A DNA stretch of 64,000 bases from JADHMP01 sp964386915 (GCA_964386915.1 CAYLUQ010000010.1:1-64000), one strand, 5' to 3'; positions 42,767-51,624 are shown, counted from the first letter of the stretch. The notes: generated by a model from the letters alone, not told the origin. Translations and numbers: made by a program.

Positions 42767-44083
42767 ATGAATATGAAACGTAAAGATTTTTTAAAGGCTT
42801 CCTCATTGGTGTTGGGAGGAGCTACTTTAACTCCCCATTCGTTTTCCTTTGCTTCTTCAGGTGTGCTTGGAGCCAACAACCGCTTACGTATTGGTGCCAT
42901 TGGGATTAATGGAATGGGATGGTCAGACACTAAATCACTCCTTAAAATTGAGGGTGTAGAGCTGGTGGCCATTTGCGATGTTGATCAAAACGTGATTGAC
43001 AAGCGAAAAAAAGAATTAGGTGATGCCGGTCAGAAAGTGCGGGTTTATAGTGATTATCGTGAATTATTAGATCAAAAAGATATAGACGCGGTGGTTATTG
43101 GAACCCCCGACCATTGGCATGCCTTAATGATGATTCATGCTGCCGAAGCAGGAAAACATATATATGTAGAAAAACCCATTGGAAATTCTATTGGCGAATG
43201 CAGTGCTATGGTGGCTGCTCAAGAAAAATATAACAATGTGGTGCAGGTAGGGCAGTGGCAACGCAGCCAACAGCATTTTAAAAATGCCTTAAACTTTATA
43301 GATACTGGAGTGTTAGGCCCAATTAGAACGGTTAAAGTGTGGTGCTATCAAGGATGGATGCGTCCTGCTGAAATAGTGCCTAACAGTACTCCTCCAGCTG
43401 GAGTAGATTATCAGAGTTGGTTAGGCCCCGCCCAAACAAAACCGTTTAATGCCAGTAGATTCCATTTCAACTTCAGATGGTTTTGGGATTATGCCGGTGG
43501 TCTTATGACCGATTGGGGTGTCCACCTACTTGACTATGGACTTCTAGGAATGAAAGCTTCTGTACCTAAAACCATAGTGGGAGTGGGCGGACAATTTGCC
43601 TATCCAGATTTGAGTCAAGAAACACCTGATACCCTCACTACGCTTTATGAATTTGACGATTTTAATTTGGTGTGGGATTCTGCCATGGGCATAGACAATG
43701 GCTCTTATGGCAGAGATCATGGTATTGCCTATATTGGCAATAATGGTACCCTGGTGCTTAATAGAGGCGGTTGGGAAGTGATTGAGGAAAGACGAAGCCA
43801 GCAAAAAGTGGCTAAGCCACTAGAAAAACCTCTCGATAATGGACTAGATAAGCATACTGAAAACTTCGTTCAGGCCATTCGAGAAAACAATCCTAAAATG
43901 GTAAATTGTAGCATTCAAGAGGGTGCTCATGTGGCAACGGTAGCCCAAATGGGAAATATTTCTTATAAAACCAAAGAAAAAATCTTTTGGGATGCTGCCG
44001 CGCATCAATTCACTGATCAAAAGATCAACGAAAAATATTTAACAAACGAATATCACAACAATTATAAATTACCAAAACTGTAA
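42767..44083 (+). CDS. Exported Gfo/Idh/MocA family oxidoreductase
   Basis: NAD(P)-dependent sugar oxidoreductase of 438 residues, probably exported: a Tat-like leader KRKDFLKASSLVLGG (only one Arg, so not a perfect twin-arginine), ending around FSFASSG. The Rossmann motif is RIGAIGINGMGWSD, the catalytic Lys is in VEKPIGN and the acid/base pair is in DWGVHLLDYG. It is 2 bases before the DUF1080 gene. This pairing matches the periplasmic 3-keto-glycoside route, in which a glycoside is oxidised at C3 and then cleaved (inference from recent family work). Confidence 0.87.
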   Translation: MNMKRKDFLKASSLVLGGATLTPHSFSFASSGVLGANNRLRIGAIGINGMGWSDTKSLLKIEGVELVAICDVDQNVIDKRKKELGDAGQKVRVYSDYRELLDQKDIDAVVIGTPDHWHALMMIHAAEAGKHIYVEKPIGNSIGECSAMVAAQEKYNNVVQVGQWQRSQQHFKNALNFIDTGVLGPIRTVKVWCYQGWMRPAEIVPNSTPPAGVDYQSWLGPAQTKPFNASRFHFNFRWFWDYAGGLMTDWGVHLLDYGLLGMKASVPKTIVGVGGQFAYPDLSQETPDTLTTLYEFDDFNLVWDSAMGIDNGSYGRDHGIAYIGNNGTLVLNRGGWEVIEERRSQQKVAKPLEKPLDNGLDKHTENFVQAIRENNPKMVNCSIQEGAHVATVAQMGNISYKTKEKIFWDAAAHQFTDQKINEKYLTNEYHNNYKLPKL

Positions 44084-44085
44084 AA

Positions 44086-44853
44086 ATGAAACGCTTAAAC
44101 TTTTTATTTATTCTTGCTCTTTCGGTGCAAGTGATAGTGGCCCAAAATAGACCAAAACCTGAAGAAACAGAAGTTTGGGAACCCGAACCTCGTTTGGTAC
44201 GTCCAGGACAAAACAACGGAGCACCAAGTGATGCCATTGTTCTTTTTGATGGAACCGATCTTTCAAAATGGAAAAGTGAACGCGACGGTAGTGAAGCTAA
44301 ATGGACGGTAAATGACGATGGTAGCATGACTGTTAAGCCCGGTAGTGGCGATATCGTGACCAAAGACGAACACGGATCTATCCAACTGCATATTGAATGG
44401 AAATCGCCTATTGAAATAACAGGAGATGGTCAAGGCAGAGGCAATAGTGGTATTATATTTCAGCGTCGTTATGAAGTGCAAGTCTTGGATAGCTACAACA
44501 ATAGAACCTATTCAAACGGACAAGCGGCTTCTATCTACAAGCAATCTATTCCGCTAGTAAATGCTATGCGCCCCACAGGTGAATGGCAGGTATATGACAT
44601 TGTGTTTATGGAACCTAAGTATGATGCAGCCGGCAAGATGACAGCGCCTGGCCGTTTTACCGTATTTCACAATGGTATTTTGGTGCAAAATAATGTTGAA
44701 ATTAAGGGTACTACAGAATATATAGGCGCACCCAAAACAGGACGTGATGAGATGCCTGGTTATGGAAGTAATACAAGAACTGAACGTTATTTACTCCTTC
44801 AAGACCATAGTAATCACGTGAGTTATCGCAATATATGGATGCGTAAACTTTAA
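44086..44853 (+). CDS. DUF1080 (3-keto-disaccharide hydrolase-type) exported protein
   Basis: Exported protein of 255 residues with a signal peptide (FLFILALSVQVIVAQ) followed by a concanavalin-like beta-sandwich of the DUF1080 family: IVLFDGTDLSKWKSE, HIEWKSP, GNSGIIFQRRYEVQVLDSY and FHNGILVQNNVEI. Members hydrolyse or eliminate 3-keto-glycosides in the periplasm. Translationally close (2 bases) to the Gfo/Idh/MocA oxidoreductase, so substrate oxidation and cleavage are probably coupled (inference). A strong terminator follows. Confidence 0.87.
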   Translation: MKRLNFLFILALSVQVIVAQNRPKPEETEVWEPEPRLVRPGQNNGAPSDAIVLFDGTDLSKWKSERDGSEAKWTVNDDGSMTVKPGSGDIVTKDEHGSIQLHIEWKSPIEITGDGQGRGNSGIIFQRRYEVQVLDSYNNRTYSNGQAASIYKQSIPLVNAMRPTGEWQVYDIVFMEPKYDAAGKMTAPGRFTVFHNGILVQNNVEIKGTTEYIGAPKTGRDEMPGYGSNTRTERYLLLQDHSNHVSYRNIWMRKL

Positions 44854-44870
44854 AATTTTAGAATAGAATG

Positions 44871-44904
44871 AAAGGGGAAAAGGAGTTCTTTTGCCCCTTT
44901 TTTT
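44871..44904 (+). terminator. Terminator after the DUF1080 gene
   Basis: Stem of AAAGGGG and AAAAG pairing with CTTTT and CCCCTTT, with one bulged G, followed by a T-run. It lies between the convergent DUF1080 and mutarotase genes. The opposite strand has only three T residues after the stem, so it serves mainly the plus strand. Confidence 0.8.
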
Positions 44905-45244
44905 ATGCGTTTTTTTGATAAGCAAAAATTTCTTCCATCAACCGCCATTTCTCTCCTGTTTTACTTTGAGGTAAGGCTTGCTGAAATTCCCACATAAGCT
45001 TTTCCCATGCTTGCACTTTTGGGTTGGCAAGATCCATTTTGGCCTTCTTCTCAAAACTAAAGTGGTCTTCTGTTTGGAGGATCATAAACAGTCTGTTTTC
45101 AACGTTAAAAATTTGCATGCTTTGAATTCCACTAGCTCCAATACTTTCCAAAATTTCAGGCCATACGTTTTGATGGTATTTTATGTAGGTCTTAATTTTT
45201 TCAGGGTCGTTTTGTAAATCTAAAGCCAGGAAGAATTGTTTCAT
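44903..45244 (-). CDS. L-rhamnose mutarotase-family protein (sugar mutarotase)
   Basis: RhaM-type mutarotase of 113 residues interconverting alpha and beta anomers of a 6-deoxysugar. It starts MKQFFLALDLQNDPEKIKTY and has YHQNVWPEI and the segment RLFMILQTEDHFSFE. The frame continues 23 codons upstream into the permease gene; ATG at 45244 gives normal family length and an ATGA stop/start overlap with it. Last gene of the six-gene deoxysugar operon; in this context L-fucose is the likely sugar. Confidence 0.85.
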   Translation of the reverse strand: MKQFFLALDLQNDPEKIKTYIKYHQNVWPEILESIGASGIQSMQIFNVENRLFMILQTEDHFSFEKKAKMDLANPKVQAWEKLMWEFQQALPQSKTGEKWRLMEEIFAYQKNA

Positions 45245-46542
45245 TGTCGCAAGAGTTGTTGAGCATAAAATAAAATATAAACAAAGCAAAGAAGGGGCAA
45301 GATAAACGACCAATTAACTTCTGGAATTCCGAGCCATAGCACATCGGCAACCCCACTGCCACCTAGGTCAATCAAATCTCCTTGGAATTTAGGCATTAAG
45401 GCCCCTCCAACAATAGCCATAACCAATCCGGCGGCTCCAACCTTCGTGTCGTCTGAATTTAATCCTTTTAAAGTTTCTCCATAAATGGTTGGAAACATCA
45501 ACGACATAAAAAAGGAAGTGATCACCAAGGCATAAAGTCCTTCTTGTCCTGTCAATAGAATTGTGCCTAAAGCACTGAGAAATCCAAAAAAAGCAAAGGT
45601 TCGTAACATCACACTGGCTTTAAAATCTTTTAAGAAATAGGTGCCTACCGCGCGCCCCACCAAAAATAAAACGAAAGCTACAAATTGATAATTGGCGGCA
45701 ACATCTGCGTTAATGCCTTTGGCCTCAGCATATTGATAAATATAGGTCCAGCACATGATTTGGGCCCCAACGTAAAACACTTGAGCCAAAACACCCATGC
45801 GATAATATTTCTTTCGCAATAGATTGATAAAAGTTGCTCCCAGCGGGGGCAGTGCCTCCTCGTTTTTGCTATTGGGCATTTTGAGTAGGCTAATAATAAC
45901 CAAGTAGCCCAATACAACGAGTCCCAAAATCACATAGGGATCTCGAATAACAAGGAGATCTGCTGTTCGAATGGCAATTTTTTGCATTTCATCTAAGGTG
46001 TCAAAAGACACAATGTCATCCGATTGAAGTTTTTTCAACACAAATTGTTGCGCCACTAAAAGTCCAAGTAGAAGCCCCACTGGATTAAAAGCTTGAGCAA
46101 AGTTGAGTCGTCTAGTGCCTGTTTCAGGATTGCCCATTGAGATGATATAGGGATTGGCGGTAGTTTCTAAAAAGGCCAGTCCAAAGGTGAGTACATAAAG
46201 GCCAAGACAAAAAAACCAAAACTGTTCGGTTATGGCTGCCGGGTAGAAAAGCAAGGCTCCAACACCGTAGAGGGCTAACCCAATCAATATACCCTGTTTA
46301 TAGGTATATTTTCGAACAAAATAGGCAGCGGGAAGGGCCATACAAAAATAGCCGCCATAGAAGGCCATTTGAACCCAAGCCGCTTGGCTGTTGCTTAATT
46401 CCAAAACTTTTTTAAAAGCTTGTACCATAGGGTCTGTCACGGCGTTGGCAAATCCCCAAAGGGCAAAAAGGGCACTCACCAAGAGAAAGGGGAGGCGCAT
46501 TTGTTTGCTGAGTGTAGGGGCACTGGTGGGTTTGTTTTCCAT
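45241..46542 (-). CDS. fucP: L-fucose:H+ symporter-type MFS permease
   Basis: Major-facilitator permease of 433 residues with 12 helices, FucP type. Typical segments are LFALWGFANAVTDPMVQAF in the first helix region, FGLAFLETTANPYIISMG and, in the second half, FFMSLMFPTIYG. FucP imports L-fucose (sometimes other hexoses) with protons. It is fifth of six genes in the operon, 12 bases after the sugar dehydrogenase gene and overlapping the mutarotase start by 4 bases. Confidence 0.88.
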   Translation of the reverse strand: MENKPTSAPTLSKQMRLPFLLVSALFALWGFANAVTDPMVQAFKKVLELSNSQAAWVQMAFYGGYFCMALPAAYFVRKYTYKQGILIGLALYGVGALLFYPAAITEQFWFFCLGLYVLTFGLAFLETTANPYIISMGNPETGTRRLNFAQAFNPVGLLLGLLVAQQFVLKKLQSDDIVSFDTLDEMQKIAIRTADLLVIRDPYVILGLVVLGYLVIISLLKMPNSKNEEALPPLGATFINLLRKKYYRMGVLAQVFYVGAQIMCWTYIYQYAEAKGINADVAANYQFVAFVLFLVGRAVGTYFLKDFKASVMLRTFAFFGFLSALGTILLTGQEGLYALVITSFFMSLMFPTIYGETLKGLNSDDTKVGAAGLVMAIVGGALMPKFQGDLIDLGGSGVADVLWLGIPEVNWSFILPLLCFVYILFYAQQLLRQ

Positions 46543-46554
46543 GGTTTAAAAAAG

Positions 46555-47334
46555 TTATAGTGCCCGATCTAGATGGGTGTAGCCTCCATCCACATAGAGC
46601 ATTTGTCCTGTCGTATGACTAGAACGACATGACAATAGAAAAACAACCATATTGGCTATTTCTATGGGGTCTGTCATTCGGTTTTCGAGTGGAATTTTAT
46701 CGGTTATCTTTTTTAGTGTTTCTTCTGGATTGGGCAGGGTTTGAATCCATTTTTCATACAGAGGGGTGTAAGATTCGGCCACAATCACGGCATTAACTCT
46801 AATGCTATAGGGCAATAATTCTAAGGCCCATTCTCTCGTTAGCGCATTTCTACCTCCATTAGCAGCAGCATAGCCAGAGGTATTCCCTTGTCCCGTTGTG
46901 GCTACTTTTGAACCAATATTGACAATAGCTCCTTTAGACTTTTTGAGATAGGGAAGCGCATGCTGAGCCAAAAGATAGTAGTGCACCACATTTCGTTTTA
47001 AAGACCGCATAAAGTCTTGGTAGTTTCCTTTTTCTAGGCCAACGGAATCGTTCACTCCGGCATTGTTTACCAAACCTTCTATACGTCCAAATTGATCTAC
47101 TGCCGCTGCCACAGCTTGCTCGCAGGCTTCAGGTTCTGTTAATTCGGCTTGAAAAACACCCAAAGGCCAATTCTTTTTTTGAAACGCATTTTGCATTTCG
47201 GCTAGGCTGGCTTTATTTCTGCTAATCACAAAAGGAATAGCACCTTCTTGTGCCAAACATTCACTAATGGCTCTTCCAATTCCTTTAGAGCCACCACTGA
47301 CCAAAATCACTTTATTTTCTAGATCTAAATTCAT
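46555..47334 (-). CDS. SDR sugar dehydrogenase (L-fucose dehydrogenase-like)
   Basis: Short-chain dehydrogenase of 259 residues likely oxidising L-fucose to its lactone with NAD(P). The cofactor loop SGGSKGIGRAI (13-23), NNAG (90-93) and catalytic Ser142 are present. The active-site Tyr155 is present, but the expected Lys four residues on is Asn159 (SGYAAANGG), read directly from codon AAT. That is unusual for an active SDR. Operon position (overlapping the lactonase gene by 4 bases, next to fucP) supports sugar oxidation; L-rhamnose is an alternative substrate. Confidence 0.8.
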   Translation of the reverse strand: MNLDLENKVILVSGGSKGIGRAISECLAQEGAIPFVISRNKASLAEMQNAFQKKNWPLGVFQAELTEPEACEQAVAAAVDQFGRIEGLVNNAGVNDSVGLEKGNYQDFMRSLKRNVVHYYLLAQHALPYLKKSKGAIVNIGSKVATTGQGNTSGYAAANGGRNALTREWALELLPYSIRVNAVIVAESYTPLYEKWIQTLPNPEETLKKITDKIPLENRMTDPIEIANMVVFLLSCRSSHTTGQMLYVDGGYTHLDRAL

Positions 47335-48167
47335 TTTTCATTAACCTTATAAAAACGCTGGGCATTACCATAAAAAATAGCCTCTTGTTCTTGGGTGCTA
47401 AAGGAAGCATAATAGGAAAGGGCCAATTGAAGAATTTTTTCAAAACGACCACCTAAAAGGCAAACCGGCCAGTCGGAGCCAAAAAGAAGACGATCAGTTC
47501 CGAAGGCATCGGTAACGATGTCTAAATAAGGAATAAAATCATTGAATTTCCAATTTTGCCAATCGGCTTCGGTCACCATACCGGATACCTTGCAACTCAC
47601 ATTGGGAAAAGCAGCTAGTTCTTGTAGGTGCTCTTTCCAAGGCGAAATTTCTTTTTTCTTTATGTAGGGTTTGGCTAAATGATCTAATACAAAACGATGG
47701 TTTGGGAAGGCCTTCACAAACCGAATGGTTTCTTCCAATTGATGCGGAAAGACCAACAAATCATAACTGTAGTCATAAGCCGCTAATTTTTGAATTCCGG
47801 CTCTAAAGTCTTTTCGATCGAGAAAACCGTTGGGTTCTTTTTGCACAATATGACGATAGCCTTTTAAGCTAGGCTGATCTGAAAATTTTTCTAGGGTTTC
47901 TTCTACTTGGCTTTGCGTAAAATCTGCCCAACCCACAACGCCTAAAATAAGGGGGTTTTTTTGGGCTAAATCCAATAAAAAAGAGGTTTCTGCCTCACTG
48001 GTGTCCGCCTGAACAGCAATGCTACCAACCACCTTATTTTGCGCATAGATAGGGGCTATATCCTGGGGCATAAAATCCCGTTGTAAAATGCGCATCGTGT
48101 CATCAATCCAAGCATCTCGTTGTGGATCAAACTGCCAAAAGTGCTGATGGCTGTCAATTATTTTCAT
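47331..48167 (-). CDS. Amidohydrolase-family lactonase (L-fuconolactonase-like)
   Basis: Metal-dependent amidohydrolase (amidohydrolase 2 family) of 278 residues. The metal site begins DSHQHFWQFD, with later HIVQKEP, FVLDHLAKP and GSDWPVCLLGG motifs. COG3618 members open sugar lactones such as L-fucono- or L-rhamnono-lactone. It overlaps both neighbours by 4 bases (hydrolase upstream, dehydrogenase downstream), so the operon is tightly coupled. Confidence 0.87.
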   Translation of the reverse strand: MKIIDSHQHFWQFDPQRDAWIDDTMRILQRDFMPQDIAPIYAQNKVVGSIAVQADTSEAETSFLLDLAQKNPLILGVVGWADFTQSQVEETLEKFSDQPSLKGYRHIVQKEPNGFLDRKDFRAGIQKLAAYDYSYDLLVFPHQLEETIRFVKAFPNHRFVLDHLAKPYIKKKEISPWKEHLQELAAFPNVSCKVSGMVTEADWQNWKFNDFIPYLDIVTDAFGTDRLLFGSDWPVCLLGGRFEKILQLALSYYASFSTQEQEAIFYGNAQRFYKVNEK

Positions 48168-49018
48168 TGGTTAAAGGCAATTACTTTTTGTTGGGCAACA
48201 CCCAAATTGTCAATTCCCAACTCCATAACATCTCCAGGTTTTAAATATTGAGGAGGATCAAAGCCTAGACCCACTCCAGAGGGGGTCCCCGTTGAGATGA
48301 TGTCTCCTGGCAAAAGGGTCATAAATTGGCTAATGTAGCTCACTACAGTGGGGATATTAAACACAAAATCAGAGGTATTGCTGTTTTGAAGCAGTTCTCC
48401 ATTGCGTTTTAGCCATAGGTTGAGGTTGTGAGGATCGTCAATTTCATCGGGTGTTGCCATAAAAGGGCCAAGGGGTGCAAAGGTGTCACAGCTTTTTCCT
48501 TTTACCCACTGCCCAGAGCGTTCCAATTGAAACCCACGTTCACTAATATCATTGTGAAGCATATAGCCGCCTACATAATCCATCGCTTTGTTTAGAGGCA
48601 CATAAGAGGCTTTTTTTCCAATCACAACGGCTAGTTCCACTTCCCAATCGGTTTTGTCTCCCTCTCTGGGGAGCATCACATCATCATTAGGGCCACAAAT
48701 TGCAGTAGTAGCCTTAAAAAATAAAACAGGTTCATCTGGAATTTGCATACCACTTTCTTTGGCGTGTTTGCCATAGTTAAGTCCTACACAAACTATTTTA
48801 GAAGGGTCTTTTAGAGGAGGCCCTAAACGAACCGATCCTTCAACTACAGGGCAATTGGATTTGTTTTGACTAAACCACCGTTGCAGTTTTTCCAATCCGT
48901 TGATTTCAAAAAAGTGACGGGTGTAATCACTGCCTATGGCAGAAACGTCATAGCGCACTCCCTCATCTAATAATCCGGGTTTTTCTTCTCCGGGATTTCC
49001 AAAGCGTATTAATTTCAT
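48164..49018 (-). CDS. FAH-family hydrolase (2,4-diketo-3-deoxy-L-fuconate hydrolase-like)
   Basis: Fumarylacetoacetate-hydrolase-fold enzyme of 284 residues. The metal-binding acids are in DWEVELAVVIGK, with CVGLNYGKHAKESG, HNDISERGFQ and ISTGTPSGVGLG also present. In non-phosphorylative L-fucose or L-rhamnose degradation this family splits the 2,4-diketo-3-deoxy acid into pyruvate and lactate. Second gene of the operon, directly after the SDR gene and overlapping the lactonase gene by 4 bases. Confidence 0.87.
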   Translation of the reverse strand: MKLIRFGNPGEEKPGLLDEGVRYDVSAIGSDYTRHFFEINGLEKLQRWFSQNKSNCPVVEGSVRLGPPLKDPSKIVCVGLNYGKHAKESGMQIPDEPVLFFKATTAICGPNDDVMLPREGDKTDWEVELAVVIGKKASYVPLNKAMDYVGGYMLHNDISERGFQLERSGQWVKGKSCDTFAPLGPFMATPDEIDDPHNLNLWLKRNGELLQNSNTSDFVFNIPTVVSYISQFMTLLPGDIISTGTPSGVGLGFDPPQYLKPGDVMELGIDNLGVAQQKVIAFNQ

Positions 49019-49786
49019 TTAACTATTTAATTTAATAAAACCTCCGTCAATAGGAACATCGGTGCCGGTGATAAAACCGGCTTCATCCGAACACAAATAG
49101 AGTGCTAGATCAGCCACTTCTTGTGGTGTTCCCATCCGACCAATAGGTTGCGTTTTTGATAATTTTTCAAACATTTCTGCTTCTTTTCCCGGATAGTTTT
49201 GTTCCAAAAACCCATCCACAAAGGGCGTATGAATACGAGCCGGAGAAATACTGTTGCATCTAATACCATCTGCCATATAATCTTTGGCTATAGAATAGGT
49301 CATGGCCAGCACGGCACCTTTGGTCATAGAATAAGCAAAACGGTCTGCCACAGCCACCGAACCAGCTATAGAAGCCATGTTTAGTATGCAGCCTTTTTGT
49401 TGTTTTTTAAACAGGGGAAGCACTGCTTTGGAGCAATTGAAAACGCCTTTAATGTTCACATCATATAGTTTGTCAAGTACGGCCTCATCAGTGTTTTCTA
49501 GATTCCCTACATGGGCAATACCTGCATTATTGATCAAAATATCAAGTCTTTCAAGAGGTTTGAGGGTTTGCTCAAGGGCAGAAAAATCTTGAACATCACA
49601 GCGGTGTAGAACGGCTTTTCCGTTTGCCTCCTGAATGGTGTTGGCTAACGTGTTGAGTTTATCTTGATCTAAATCGAGGAGGTGAACGGTGGCTCCTTGT
49701 TGAGCAAAAGTGAGGGCAATTGCTTTGCCAATGCCACTACCAGCACCGGTAATGAGGGCGTGCTTTTGAGAAAGATTAAATTTCAT
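49019..49786 (-). CDS. SDR dehydrogenase (2-keto-3-deoxy-L-fuconate dehydrogenase-like)
   Basis: Short-chain dehydrogenase of 255 residues with an intact active site: cofactor loop TGAGSGIGKAI, NNAG, NMASIAGS and YSMTK (Tyr and Lys both present). In this operon it should oxidise 2-keto-3-deoxy-L-fuconate at C4 before the FAH-type hydrolase acts. The frame can start at TTG 49804, but ATG at 49786 gives the normal SDR start. First gene of the six-gene operon, behind a TATATTTG promoter and a small dyad. Confidence 0.85.
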   Translation of the reverse strand: MKFNLSQKHALITGAGSGIGKAIALTFAQQGATVHLLDLDQDKLNTLANTIQEANGKAVLHRCDVQDFSALEQTLKPLERLDILINNAGIAHVGNLENTDEAVLDKLYDVNIKGVFNCSKAVLPLFKKQQKGCILNMASIAGSVAVADRFAYSMTKGAVLAMTYSIAKDYMADGIRCNSISPARIHTPFVDGFLEQNYPGKEAEMFEKLSKTQPIGRMGTPQEVADLALYLCSDEAGFITGTDVPIDGGFIKLNS

Positions 49787-49799
49787 TGGTGTTACTTCC

Positions 49800-49853
49800 A
49801 GCAATTTAAATTTGCTTGTTTCTCAAATATACTTAAATCCTATGGAATGTAAA
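49800..49853 (-). promoter_or_regulatory. Promoter and dyad of the deoxysugar operon
   Basis: On the minus strand TTTA (49853-49850), 18 bases, TATATTTG (49831-49824). The transcription start would be near 49818, immediately followed by a dyad AGCAA-N7-TTGCT (49800-49816) placed where a repressor could block transcription. No regulator gene adjoins the operon. Confidence 0.5.
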
Positions 49854-49881
49854 CGGCTTGGGGCGGGAGAAATGGAGATGT

Positions 49882-51528
49882 TTATTTTTTAAACTTTGAA
49901 CGTTTTTTCATCTTTTTAGACGGAGATCCAAAGGTTTTCTCTTTTTTGGTAAGCTCAACAGAAATGGCTCTTTGATCGAGCATAAAATTTTCAAAAGTGC
50001 TTAAAACTAAATCCTTAAAGCCGTGTTCCATAGAGAAAAAAGAAAAGTTTTTCATTACTTCTACTTGAAATATATCGTCACGTCCCACTGACAGTGTAGC
50101 TCTTAAAAAATCTTTTAAAGAAGTCCACTCATATTGGTCTCGTGCTCCGATATTAATAAAATAGCGATCATTTTTACTTTTTCTGTTTCTTTTGCTGCCG
50201 GATGAGGCTTGGGTATCTTCTCTTTGAACGGGTTTTTCTAGCTTAATAGGCTTTAGGTCTTTAGAAAGCATTAGCGCCAAAAGGTCTTCTTTGGAATAGC
50301 TTTCAAAAGCACTATTCAATTCTTGAAAATAGTCATGAAAATCACCATTTAAAGGGGTTTCCTTAAGTGTTCTTACCCAATGATCAAGTTGCAGTTTTTG
50401 AAGATTTTGGGCATTGGGAAGCTCCATTTCTTTGATTTTAATCTGCATTTTATTTTGGATGAGCTTCAGTTTCCGCAAGTGCGATTTAGGCAATAAGATG
50501 ATTGAAATTCCTTTTTTTCCGGCTCTACCGGTTCTTCCACTTCGGTGTGTATACACTTCAATTTCATCTGGAAGTTGGTAGTTAATAACATGTGTAATAT
50601 CATCAACATCAATTCCACGAGCAGCCACATCTGTGGCTACTAGAAGCTGAATTTTCTTTTTCCGAAAAGACTGCATAACTGCATCTCTTTGGTTTTGACT
50701 TAAATCACCATGAAGGGCAGCGGCTTTATAGCCATCTTCTTGCAGTCGTTCGGCTACTTTTTGGGTTTCAATTTTGGTACGGCAAAATATGCAGCCAAAA
50801 ATATCGGGATAGAGGTTGATTAAAATTTGAAGGGTCTGATAGCGTTCTCGAGCGTTAATCACATAATATTGATGCTCCACCATTTTGGTTCCGGTGTTTC
50901 TACCACCCACTTCAATTTCAACCGGGTTGTGCATGAATTTTTGCGCAATGCGATGCACTTCATTGGGCATGGTGGCCGAAAACAGCCAAGTGTTTTTAGT
51001 GTTTGGGGTATGTGTTAAAATGGACTTTATGTCTTCATAAAACCCCATATTGAGCATTTCATCAGCTTCATCAAGCACACAATAGGAAATGTCTTGTATG
51101 TTAACCAACTTTCGTTTGATCATATCTTTGAGTCTGCCTGGAGTGGCCACCACAACATGAGCTCCTTTTTTTATTTTTTTGGCCTGTTCGTTGATGTTGG
51201 CCCCGCCATAGATAGCAACAATCGACATGCCTTTTTGACCGGCACTGTAGCGTTCCATTTCGGTTGTTATTTGCAAACAGAGTTCGCGCGTTGGAGCCAG
51301 AATTAGCCCTTGTGTTTCACGTTGTTTAGTGTCAAGTTTTTGAAGCAACGGAAACCCGAAGGCGGCTGTTTTTCCCGTTCCGGTTTGGGCCAGGGCTACA
51401 ATGTCAGTGTCTTGATTAAGCAGTACAGGAATTACTTTTTCTTGAACAGGTGTTGGGTTTTCAAAACCCAAAGCATCAATCGTGTTGATTAAATCAGGTT
51501 GCAATCCCAGGGATTGGAATGTGGTCAT
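49882..51528 (-). CDS. DEAD-box ATP-dependent RNA helicase
   Basis: RNA helicase of 548 residues of the CsdA/DeaD/DbpA type, remodelling rRNA or mRNA structure. Motifs in order: Q motif PTPVQEKVIPVLL, AQTGTGKTAAFG, VLDEADEML, FSATMP, and HRSGRTGRAG. A C-terminal DbpA-like RNA-binding fold (FINIGARDQYEWTSLKDFLR) and a basic tail follow. It is a single gene with a TACTTTTG box at 51546-51553, 17 bases before the ATG. It interrupts the carbohydrate region and looks unrelated to it. Confidence 0.94.
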   Translation of the reverse strand: MTTFQSLGLQPDLINTIDALGFENPTPVQEKVIPVLLNQDTDIVALAQTGTGKTAAFGFPLLQKLDTKQRETQGLILAPTRELCLQITTEMERYSAGQKGMSIVAIYGGANINEQAKKIKKGAHVVVATPGRLKDMIKRKLVNIQDISYCVLDEADEMLNMGFYEDIKSILTHTPNTKNTWLFSATMPNEVHRIAQKFMHNPVEIEVGGRNTGTKMVEHQYYVINARERYQTLQILINLYPDIFGCIFCRTKIETQKVAERLQEDGYKAAALHGDLSQNQRDAVMQSFRKKKIQLLVATDVAARGIDVDDITHVINYQLPDEIEVYTHRSGRTGRAGKKGISIILLPKSHLRKLKLIQNKMQIKIKEMELPNAQNLQKLQLDHWVRTLKETPLNGDFHDYFQELNSAFESYSKEDLLALMLSKDLKPIKLEKPVQREDTQASSGSKRNRKSKNDRYFINIGARDQYEWTSLKDFLRATLSVGRDDIFQVEVMKNFSFFSMEHGFKDLVLSTFENFMLDQRAISVELTKKEKTFGSPSKKMKKRSKFKK

Positions 51529-51624
51529 AAATAGTTTTATGCCTGCAAAAGTAGTGCTTTAAACCCAAAGAAAGCGGCTTTTCTTAATTAATTGAAAACC
51601 ACACTGCAACCAGATTAGGCTGGT

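Noticed and set aside
44025..44363. Minus-strand open frame of 112 codons across the oxidoreductase/DUF1080 junction
   Set aside because: Overlaps two well-supported exported proteins on the opposite strand and has no family-like motif.
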